7,321 nt of DNA, from positions 1 through 7,321 of the forward strand of contig DATGEP010000282.1 of NCBI GenBank assembly GCA_035310125.1, read 5' to 3'. The translations under genes and the position numbers were made by a program. Source of the stretch: DATGEP01 sp035310125. GTDB lineage: Bacteria; Chloroflexota; Ktedonobacteria; Ktedonobacterales; JADMIN01. Below the pieces are notes generated by a model. It worked only from the letters and a program-made list of their open reading frames with translations. It was not told where the DNA came from and ran no database searches. This document shows, piece after piece, positions 1 to 5,444 of the stretch (position 1 is the first letter of the stretch; each line of letters starts with the position of its first letter).

Positions 1-870
1 ATGGGCAAGGCGTGTGCGGTCCACCTGGCACGCGCTGGATACACCGTCTTTGCCGGCGTGCGCAAAGAGCGCGATGCGGAGGCCCTGAACCAGGTGGGGC
101 TGTCCAGGCTGAAGCCAGTGATCCTCGACGTGACCAACACCGAGACGATCTCCTCAGTGCGCCAGCAGGTGAGTGAGATCGTCGGAGACGCGGGGCTCTA
201 TGGCCTAGTGAACAACGCTGGTGTGGGCGTCACATCGCCGATAGAGCTCGTCCCGCTGGAGGAGTTGCAGCGGCAATTCACGGTGAATGTCGTGGGACAG
301 GTGGCCACTATTCAGGCTTTTCTGCCGCTGATTCGCGCGGCGCATGGGCGCATCGTAAACGTTGGGTCGGTGGGCGGCAGCGTCACCATTCCGTTTGGTG
401 GCCCGCTCTGCGCCTCCAAGCATGCCCTCGCGTCCATCAACGACGCCTTGCGGATGGAGCTGCGGCCATGGGGCATCCATGTGGCATTGGTGATTCCCGG
501 AACCATCCGCACCGAGGCGGCGGACAAACTGAAGGCGGATGGTGACGCGATGGTGAAGACATTCTCACCCGAGGGCCGCGCCCGCTACGCCTCGACCTAT
601 AGGGCCTTCGTCAAGACGTTCCTGACACAGCACGAGCATGGGGCGGATCCCGACCTCATGGCGCAGGCGGTCTATCGCGCGCTGAGTTCGCCCAGGCCGG
701 CATACCACTATCCCGTGGGGCCGAGGTCGCGACTGCTCCCCTTGCTGGGAATGCTGCTGCCGACGGGCGTGCTCGATGTCGTGCGGACGCGCATGCTCGG
801 TGTCTATCAGCCATTCGATTCGGCCAAAGACGCCGCCGAAACGTCGGCTTCCGTAACGTCGGTGTCGTAG
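1..870 (+). CDS. Short-chain dehydrogenase/reductase, 5'-truncated, catalytic Tyr replaced by Leu
   Basis: This is a classical SDR Rossmann-fold protein; the family uses NAD(P)(H) to oxidise or reduce alcohols, ketones or retinoid/steroid-like substrates in the cytoplasm. The visible 289 residues carry the acidic turn LDV (42-44), NNAG (71-74), the structural Asn in VNVVG (N96), the catalytic Ser in NVGSVGG (S123) and ASK with the catalytic Lys (K140). The C-terminal stretch, with an xYPVGPRSR motif near 240 followed by a hydrophobic LLP segment, resembles the RDH/11-beta-HSD-like bacterial SDRs. The ATG at base 1 is probably not the true start: residues 2 onward (GKACAVHLA) align with the end of the TGxxxGxG cofactor motif, so about 10-20 residues lie outside the window. 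The oddity is position 136, where YxxxK should have Tyr: the codon is CTC (Leu), two base changes from a Tyr codon. Reductase activity is therefore doubtful. The fold assignment is firm; the substrate is unknown. A terminator follows directly, so this ends its transcription unit. Confidence 0.93.
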   Translation: MGKACAVHLARAGYTVFAGVRKERDAEALNQVGLSRLKPVILDVTNTETISSVRQQVSEIVGDAGLYGLVNNAGVGVTSPIELVPLEELQRQFTVNVVGQVATIQAFLPLIRAAHGRIVNVGSVGGSVTIPFGGPLCASKHALASINDALRMELRPWGIHVALVIPGTIRTEAADKLKADGDAMVKTFSPEGRARYASTYRAFVKTFLTQHEHGADPDLMAQAVYRALSSPRPAYHYPVGPRSRLLPLLGMLLPTGVLDVVRTRMLGVYQPFDSAKDAAETSASVTSVS

Positions 871-885
871 TCGCGTTGGTGTTCT

Positions 886-923
886 ATGTTCCCTTCTCAC
901 CACGAGAAGGGAACATGCTTTTT
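886..923 (+). terminator. Intrinsic terminator after the SDR gene
   Basis: A perfect 13-bp inverted repeat (ATGTTCCCTTCTC at 886-898 and its complement at 904-916) with a 5-nt loop is followed after two bases by TTTTT (919-923). It begins 15 bases after the SDR stop codon. Stem, short loop and T tract are all as expected for Rho-independent termination on the + strand; there is no matching A tract for the other direction. Confidence 0.87.
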
Positions 924-1063
924 GCTCGCAGCAGCGCGGTACGGGCCAAGCTCTACGTTTGGAACACGAACCCCACCACCGGGCAAGTGTATCCTTACGC
1001 TACTAAGTTGCATCTTCCAGTTCCAGATGCATGGCTTCCATTCTTGCGCTAAAGGAGGGTACG

Positions 1064-1240
1064 GTGCGCATCTATCACAGCCTTTTCCCGGATGATTTTG
1101 TGCGACAGTTTCCGGGATGGGAAACCGCTGATGAACACATCACGCTCGACGACTATCGTGCCAATTATGTTGGTGTGGAGCAAATGCTCTCCATTTCGTC
1201 TCGCCTACTCTGCTTGGCAAGCCGGTTAATTCCTGAGTAG
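1064..1240 (+). CDS. Possible small hypothetical protein (58 aa), perhaps a gene fragment
   Basis: I do not recognise this ORF firmly. A GTG at 1064 is preceded by AAAGGAGGG (1051-1059) at ideal spacing, which is the best reason to think it is translated; an in-frame ATG at 1031 has no such site. The product begins VRIYHSLFPDDFVRQFPGWETADEH and goes on through DDYRANYVG (aromatic and acidic, soluble looking), then turns into a serine/leucine-rich end (SISSRLLCLASRL) before TAG. The first 40 residues look like genuine protein and loosely resemble the start of YodL-type/hypothetical phage-accessory proteins, but that is a memory-level resemblance only. The last 18 residues look less natural, so this may be the 5' end of a gene whose remainder was lost. 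It stands alone between a terminator and an apparently empty stretch. It has no membrane segment or signal peptide. Confidence 0.35.
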   Translation: MRIYHSLFPDDFVRQFPGWETADEHITLDDYRANYVGVEQMLSISSRLLCLASRLIPE

Positions 1241-1675
1241 TCAGTACATTGTGGTGGTCCGCGCACCGGCATCACTAAGCTGGCATTTTAACCAACAGCG
1301 GGTGGCCGGCAACCGGAGTGGCGGCCAGCCGATGACCAAGTGGTCAGGGCCATTCGCGGAGAACGGCCCGCTCAGGGCGACACTTTGGCCGCTGGGAAGC
1401 GCGTGGCAGGCGGAGAACGCTTACCTTTGGGCGTCTGGCGAGCGTCCCCAGGTATGCCAGCACCTGCGAAAAGCCGCGGCGCACATGTGCCGGAATACAT
1501 CACTCGGGTGGGAGAGGCGGCTGCCAGAGAAGGCGTAGATCTCCGACCATCTCGCGTGTCAGGCGACACTGGCTCAGTCGGCGCAATATGCCCGTCACGC
1601 GCGCAACTCTGGCTCATCCTCCACGTATTCTCTGAAGGGAGACTGCCTGCCACATCCTCATACGCGGCCCATTAC
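1241..1675. other. Intergenic stretch without a recognised gene
   Basis: About 435 bases lie between the small ORF and the ABC operon. Open frames exist (for example 1251-1538 and the upstream extension of the ABC ATPase frame from 1340), but their translations are rich in Arg/Gly/Ala/Pro without protein-like pattern and lack ribosome binding sites. Several short dyads are present: TGACCA-AG-TGGTCA (1333-1346), TGGCC/GGCCA (1303-1307 with 1323-1327), GGGCC/GGCCC (1347-1351 with 1365-1369) and the palindrome GCACATGTGC (1481-1490). I could not match any known riboswitch, tRNA or insertion sequence end. It may be decayed coding DNA or a long 5' leader of the ABC operon. Confidence 0.5.
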
Positions 1676-1685
1676 AGAGGAGGAG
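1676..1685 (+). promoter_or_regulatory. Ribosome binding site of the ABC ATPase gene
   Basis: AGAGGAGGAG lies 11 bases before the ATG at 1697. It supports that start over the upstream in-frame ATG at 1340, whose extra 119 residues match nothing in the ABC ATPase family. The spacing is somewhat long. Confidence 0.65.
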
Positions 1686-1696
1686 TTTCACACTCT

Positions 1697-2788
1697 ATGG
1701 ATACCCAATCCTCGTCCGCGGCGCTCTCGCTCGCGCCGCCTTCTACCACTGGCTCAGATATCGTCCTGCGTACCGTCGGCCTCACCAAAGACTATGGCCG
1801 CCTTCGCGCCGTCAGCGATCTCGCGCTCGAAGTGCGCCGGGGTGATGTCTTTGGTCTGCTTGGCCCCAATGGCTCTGGCAAGACCACCACTCTGCGCATG
1901 ATCCTCGGCCTCATCTTCCCCTCCGCTGGCGAGATCGAGCTGTTGGGTGGGCACATCTCCGATACGGCGCACCGTCGCGCAGCCCTCCGGCATGTTGGCG
2001 CGATTGTCGAGCAGCCCGCCTTCTATCCCTACCTCACCGCCCGCGAAAATCTGCGCGGTGTCGCCACTTTCGCCGGCATGGCGCGTGGCGCGGAGACATC
2101 CAAACGTATAGATGATGCGCTGGCGCAGGTCGGCCTCACCCCCCGCGCCAATGATGCCTACAAGAAGTATTCGCTCGGCATGAAGCAGCGTCTGGGTATC
2201 GCGGCGGCTCTGCTCTCTAATCCCGAATTCATCGTGCTCGATGAGCCGACCAACGGCCTCGATCCCGCCGGCCTCGTTGAGGTGCGCGACCTCATCGGTC
2301 GCCTCGCTCGTGGCGGCACCACTGTCCTGCTCTCCAGCCACCTGCTCTACGAAGTGCAGCAAGTCTGTACGCGCGTTGCCATCCTCAAGAGCGGTGTTTT
2401 GCTGGCGCAAGGCGAAGTCAGCACACTCCTCTCCGCGACCACCGCCGTCCTGCTCGGCTTCAAGACGCCAGAGCAGCTCCCTCAGGCTGCCGGCATCCTC
2501 GCGCAAGCCTCCGGCAACGACGCCTCCTGGCTTAAGGGTGTCCAGTACGTCATGCCCGAACCCGGCGCCTGGACGCCGCCTGGTGGGTGGCTTCTGCAAG
2601 CCAACGCTCCCATCGAATATGCCGCCGAGATCAACGCCTTGCTTGGTGCGCAAGGCATTTACGCCGCTGAGGTTCGTGGCTACGAAGGCAACCTCGAGCA
2701 ATATTTCCTCGCCCTCACCGGCTCCAGCGCACCGGCGCAGGCGCCATTGCCTGCCGCTTCCGCCCCCGCCCAAGGAGGCCCCGCATGA
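1697..2788 (+). CDS. ABC-2 type exporter, ATP-binding subunit (BcrA/NatA-like)
   Basis: A 363-residue cytoplasmic ATPase that powers the permease encoded next to it. Motifs appear in order: Walker A GPNGSGKTT (56-64), Q-loop Q106 in VEQP, a variant signature YSLGMKQR (158-165, the form usual in drug/antibiotic exporters of the BcrA and NatA type in place of LSGGQ), Walker B FIVLDEP (178-184) with catalytic E183, D-loop GLDP (187-190) and switch His H215 in SSH. All catalytic residues are intact. After about residue 240 comes the roughly 100-residue C-terminal domain typical of these exporters, ending at 345-363 in a Pro/Ala-rich tail. The first 20 residues are a Ser/Ala-rich, probably flexible leader. 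The stop codon overlaps the permease start (ATGA), so the pair is translationally coupled. Substrate cannot be read from sequence; peptide antibiotics, ions or lipids are known for relatives. No regulator gene is adjacent. Confidence 0.95.
   Translation: MDTQSSSAALSLAPPSTTGSDIVLRTVGLTKDYGRLRAVSDLALEVRRGDVFGLLGPNGSGKTTTLRMILGLIFPSAGEIELLGGHISDTAHRRAALRHVGAIVEQPAFYPYLTARENLRGVATFAGMARGAETSKRIDDALAQVGLTPRANDAYKKYSLGMKQRLGIAAALLSNPEFIVLDEPTNGLDPAGLVEVRDLIGRLARGGTTVLLSSHLLYEVQQVCTRVAILKSGVLLAQGEVSTLLSATTAVLLGFKTPEQLPQAAGILAQASGNDASWLKGVQYVMPEPGAWTPPGGWLLQANAPIEYAAEINALLGAQGIYAAEVRGYEGNLEQYFLALTGSSAPAQAPLPAASAPAQGGPA
2772..2778 (+). promoter_or_regulatory. Ribosome binding site of the permease, inside the ATPase gene
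   Basis: A consensus AAGGAGG sits 6 bases before the permease ATG at 2785 and is itself part of the last ATPase codons. With the 4-base ATGA overlap it sets the start of the second gene and indicates coupled translation. Confidence 0.8.
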
Positions 2789-3867
2789 TTCCCACCGCGA
2801 CACCCCCCGCCTTCACGAGCTCGACAGCGACCACCGGCGACTGGCTCATCCAAACCTGGCGCCTGACCCGCTGGAATCTCTTCGTGGCATGGCGCCGCGT
2901 CATGAGCAAAGTGCTGTTGGGCATCTTGCTCGGCTTCTTCGCGCTTATCATCGGCTTCATCGTTCTTGGCTATGTCATCACGCAAAGCGCGCCCGTGCAG
3001 GGGCAGCGGTGTAGCTCTGGCCCCGGAACCAGCCAATCCAGTGGCGGGACCTCGACCAACGGCAACCAGCCGGTCCAGTGCCAGCCGCTCTCCGCGCAAG
3101 ACCAGCAACAAATTCGCGACCAGGAAACGAGCTCGATCCGCACCACGCTCGCGTTTCCAGGGTCCGTGCAACTCGCTGGTGGCTACACCACCTTCCTGGG
3201 CGTGATCCTCCTCTCAATTCTGGCGGGCGCGGTGATCGGCGGCGAATTCGGCTTCGGCACACTCCGCCTTGCGCTCTCGCGTGGCATGGGCCGCGCGCAG
3301 ATACTCACTGCGCAGGCCGTGGCGCTGGCGCTCCTCTCGCTGGGCATTGGCCTCGCCATGATGCTGCTCGGCGTCCTGGTCGGCGTTACCATCGGCCCGC
3401 TGCTCGGCGCCACCCTGCCCGCGCTCTCCGGTGGTGGCGCGCTGGCGCTCGTGGCATATTGGCTTGCCATCTCATTCGATCTCTTCGCCTTCGCGGCCGT
3501 CGCCTTCTTCCTCGCCACCCTCAGCCGCTCCACCGCTGCCGGCATCGCTGGCCCGCTCGGCTACTATGTCTTCGAGATTATCGCTATTGGCATCCTCAGC
3601 GCGCTCTCCTTCGCCATTCGCGGCAACCTCGGTGCTTTCCTGGGCCACGTACCGGACTGGCTGCTCGGTCAGAACCTCAGCGTGATTGCGGCCAAAGCGT
3701 TCGCGCCGCTCCAATCGGTCTCCACCACGGTCCAGCAGGGCGGCGGCAATATCTCGAACGGCCCCTCCTTCGGCCTTGCGCACGCGCTGCTCGTCTCTTT
3801 GACCTACTGTGTCCTGCTCGTCGGCTCAACCTACTTCATCATGCGTCGCCGCGACATCACCGACTAG
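2785..3867 (+). CDS. ABC-2 type exporter, permease subunit
   Basis: A 360-residue integral membrane protein, the partner of the ATPase just upstream. About six hydrophobic helices are visible: 43-66, 133-153, 172-202, 216-245, 250-278 and 330-352. An N-terminal amphipathic segment (WRLTRWNLFVAWRR, 25-38) precedes helix 1, as is usual for ABC-2 permeases. The segment after helix 2, GGEFGFGTLRLALSRGMGR (152-170), is the conserved cytoplasmic coupling motif of the family (E, GT and the distal Arg). Between helices 1 and 2 lies a roughly 65-residue polar loop rich in Ser, Gly and Gln with two cysteines (C76, C99), presumably outside the cell and possibly a disulfide pair. The C-terminus MRRRDITD is positively charged and probably cytoplasmic. 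No catalytic residues are expected. A terminator 21 bases after the stop closes the operon. The substrate is unknown. Confidence 0.92.
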   Translation: MIPTATPPAFTSSTATTGDWLIQTWRLTRWNLFVAWRRVMSKVLLGILLGFFALIIGFIVLGYVITQSAPVQGQRCSSGPGTSQSSGGTSTNGNQPVQCQPLSAQDQQQIRDQETSSIRTTLAFPGSVQLAGGYTTFLGVILLSILAGAVIGGEFGFGTLRLALSRGMGRAQILTAQAVALALLSLGIGLAMMLLGVLVGVTIGPLLGATLPALSGGGALALVAYWLAISFDLFAFAAVAFFLATLSRSTAAGIAGPLGYYVFEIIAIGILSALSFAIRGNLGAFLGHVPDWLLGQNLSVIAAKAFAPLQSVSTTVQQGGGNISNGPSFGLAHALLVSLTYCVLLVGSTYFIMRRRDITD

Positions 3868-3888
3868 CGTGGCCCCACACTCTGCGCA

Positions 3889-3920
3889 CCGGCGGTGCAT
3901 CCAGGCACCGCCGGCATTTT
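3889..3920 (+). terminator. Intrinsic terminator after the ABC operon
   Basis: The 10-bp perfect stem CCGGCGGTGC (3889-3898) pairs with 3905-3914 across a 6-nt loop, then CA and TTTT (3917-3920). It starts 21 bases after the permease stop. The T run is short, but the stem is very GC-rich. Confidence 0.75.
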
Positions 3921-3931
3921 CTCCTGCCCGT

Positions 3932-3953
3932 CCGCCATCCGCCATCCGCCCAT
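3932..3953. repeat. Short tandem repeat, 7-bp unit
   Basis: CCGCCAT occurs at 3932-3938 and 3939-3945, followed by a third copy with one extra C (CCGCCCAT, 3946-3953). It directly precedes the palindrome at 3960-3982 and may be part of the same repeat element. Confidence 0.6.
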
Positions 3954-3959
3954 TTCCGT

Positions 3960-3982
3960 AGGGGCGTCCGCCGGACGCCCCT
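3960..3982. repeat. Small palindromic repeat, copy 1
   Basis: A perfect 10-bp inverted repeat: AGGGGCGTCC (3960-3969), loop GCC, then GGACGCCCCT (3973-3982). Its 17-base core, GGCGTCCGCCGGACGCC (3963-3979), recurs with one mismatch at 5362-5378, and both are followed by TGTA. No T run follows, so a terminator role is unlikely. It looks like a dispersed REP-like intergenic repeat. Confidence 0.65.
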
Positions 3983-4024
3983 GTATGATGGAACCCAATG
4001 ATAGAACCCACAGCGCCTGGCGCT

Positions 4025-4053
4025 TTGCGCCCCTGCGCCTGCGCGACTACAAT
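4025..4053 (+). promoter_or_regulatory. Candidate promoter of the redox operon
   Basis: TTGCGC (4025-4030) and TACAAT (4048-4053) are separated by 17 bases, about 88 bases before the chosen start of the membrane subunit and downstream of the ABC terminator. The -10 is good and the -35 only fair. The imperfectly spaced dyad AGCGCC-T-GGCGCT (4012-4024) abuts the -35 and could be an operator. Predicted by eye only. Confidence 0.35.
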
Positions 4054-4125
4054 ACTCGAAGCGATATTGAGCCTCGTCGAGCGATTTCCCATTGGTCGTA
4101 GGTGAGCAAACCGCAAGCATCCGGA

Positions 4126-4131
4126 GAGGAG
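4126..4131 (+). promoter_or_regulatory. Ribosome binding site deciding the start of the membrane subunit
   Basis: GAGGAG, within a longer GGAGAGGAG purine run, lies 9 bases before the ATG at 4141. The alternative in-frame GTG at 4102 has no such site, so 4141 is preferred. Confidence 0.65.
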
Positions 4132-4140
4132 CGAGAGGCC

Positions 4141-5313
4141 ATGAGTCAGCTAGTGACGCACCGGGAAGCGGAGCCGGCTCCGCTCAATCGCCCCCATCTC
4201 AGCGACACAGCGCGCGCACGCACTAGTCAGCGCGCACGCGCGATCATGTTCGGCGCCGTCGCCGGTCTGTTCCTCATCGGTCTCATTGCGCTTGGGTCAC
4301 GCGGCTTCCACTGGTTCGATGCCGCGCTCATCGGCTATGCCGTTGGGACCATCTTCACGTTCGCCGCCGTCACCTACAAATACACCTTCTGGCTGATGCG
4401 CCCGCAGACGGGCCGCTACTTCTGGCGTAGCTGGCGTCTCTTCTTCTCCTATGAAAACTTCCGCCGCTACACCACCCTCATCCCCACGGCGCTCATCACC
4501 GACCTCCTCTCGCAACAGTTCATTCGCAAGCGGAGCCTCTACCGCTGGATCACCCATCAATGCATCTTTTGGGGTGTGATTTTCTCCCTCTGCATCACCT
4601 TCCCGCTCACCTTCGGCTGGCTGCGCTTCACCCAGCAAGCCAGCAGCGGCCAGTATAGAATGTGGGTCTTTGGCTTCCCGCTCTTCTCCTTTGATCCATT
4701 CTCCGCGTTTGGCTTCGTCGTCTTTCACGCGCTGGATTTCTCCGCGCTACTCCTCCTTATCGGCCTCGTGCTGGCGTTTCATCGCCGCTTTCACGATCTC
4801 GCGCTGATCTCGGTGCAGCGTTTCGGCTTCGATCTGGTGCCGCTTGGGCTGCTCTTTGCCATCGTCATCACCGGGCTGGCGCTCACTGCCGACAGCGCGT
4901 TCTTTGGTGGCGCATACTACCAGTTCATCTCGCTGACACACGAAGCGGTGGTCGTGTTCTGGCTCATCTCCCTGCCCTTCGGAAAGTTCTTCCACATCCT
5001 GGAGCGGCCCGCGACCATCGGCATCGAGCTCTACTGGCGCTCCGGCGAAGACGGCGAGCCGCATACCTGCCCGCGCTGTGGCGCACCATTCGCCCCGGCT
5101 CGCTTTATCACCGACCTGAAGAAGACACTGAACGACATCGGCGAGAACTACGCCGTGAATAGAACCGCCCCTGTGGCCGGTCCAGCGGTGACCTCCGAAG
5201 ACCAGGCGACGAGCCTGACGTGGTGGCAAGATTTCTGTCCTGAGTGCAAGCGCGTCATGCGTGGCATGGCAAATCTCGCGGCGATTGGACCCGAAGGCAA
5301 TACCTTCCTGTGA
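4141..5313 (+). CDS. NarI-like membrane cytochrome b-type subunit with a cytoplasmic double-CxxC tail
   Basis: A 390-residue membrane protein, probably the quinone-side electron-transfer subunit for the molybdoenzyme encoded next. Six helices are visible near 36-52, 59-84, 139-162, 188-213, 231-250 and 264-284. Basic segments (22-34, 85-138, 214-230) put the N- and C-termini in the cytoplasm. Histidines occur in pairs on helix 4 (H196, H214) and helix 6 (H267, H285), each 18 apart, the same spacing as the heme ligands His187/His205 of E. coli NarI; H139 starts helix 3. The IRKRSLYRWITHQCIFWG segment (128-145) has the look of NarI/HdrE/DsrM-type proteins. After helix 6 a tail of about 100 soluble residues carries CPRC (310-313) and CPEC (366-369), likely a Zn or rubredoxin-like Fe site. 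Heme binding is inference from His placement. An automatic label of MFS transporter would not fit six helices with this tail. Spacing to the next gene is 131 bases with no terminator. Confidence 0.75.
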   Translation: MSQLVTHREAEPAPLNRPHLSDTARARTSQRARAIMFGAVAGLFLIGLIALGSRGFHWFDAALIGYAVGTIFTFAAVTYKYTFWLMRPQTGRYFWRSWRLFFSYENFRRYTTLIPTALITDLLSQQFIRKRSLYRWITHQCIFWGVIFSLCITFPLTFGWLRFTQQASSGQYRMWVFGFPLFSFDPFSAFGFVVFHALDFSALLLLIGLVLAFHRRFHDLALISVQRFGFDLVPLGLLFAIVITGLALTADSAFFGGAYYQFISLTHEAVVVFWLISLPFGKFFHILERPATIGIELYWRSGEDGEPHTCPRCGAPFAPARFITDLKKTLNDIGENYAVNRTAPVAGPAVTSEDQATSLTWWQDFCPECKRVMRGMANLAAIGPEGNTFL

Positions 5314-5361
5314 CAACGTATCCCGCCCGTCCCTGGCGCAGCACTCGTAGCGCGATGGCAT

Positions 5362-5378
5362 GGCGTCCACCGGACGCC
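5362..5378. repeat. Small palindromic repeat, copy 2
   Basis: GGCGTCC (5362-5368), loop ACC, GGACGCC (5372-5378), then TGTA. It matches the core of the palindrome at 3963-3979 in 16 of 17 bases. It lies in the 131-base gap between the two redox genes, with no T tract, so it should not stop transcription but could form an RNA hairpin in the operon message. Confidence 0.6.
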
Positions 5379-5444
5379 TGTAGAAGAAGCGGATGTACTC
5401 AGAGGCCCCACTAGAGGACATACAAGCAGAGGATATATCAACAC

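Noticed and set aside
886..1095. Open frame 886-1095 as a gene
   Set aside because: Its start codon is within the terminator stem and the product shows no pattern; the frame overlaps the better supported ORF at 1064.
1340..1696. Upstream extension of the ABC ATPase frame to ATG 1340
   Set aside because: The additional 119 residues match nothing in ABC ATPases and ATG 1697 has its own ribosome binding site.
1566..1758. Direct repeat CACTGGCTCAG near 1567 and 1748
   Set aside because: Only 11 bases, one copy within the ATPase coding region, with no further matching flanks; probably chance.
1754..2803. Long open frame on the minus strand (349 codons)
   Set aside because: Antisense to the ABC ATPase with its intact Walker and signature motifs; no ribosome binding site and no recognisable domain.
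3932..3985. Possible CRISPR or attachment site
   Set aside because: The units are 7 bp with no spacers, and there is no integrase or tRNA nearby; a simple repeat plus palindrome explains it.
4102..4140. GTG 4102 as start of the membrane subunit
   Set aside because: No ribosome binding site in front of it, whereas ATG 4141 has GAGGAG 9 bases upstream.
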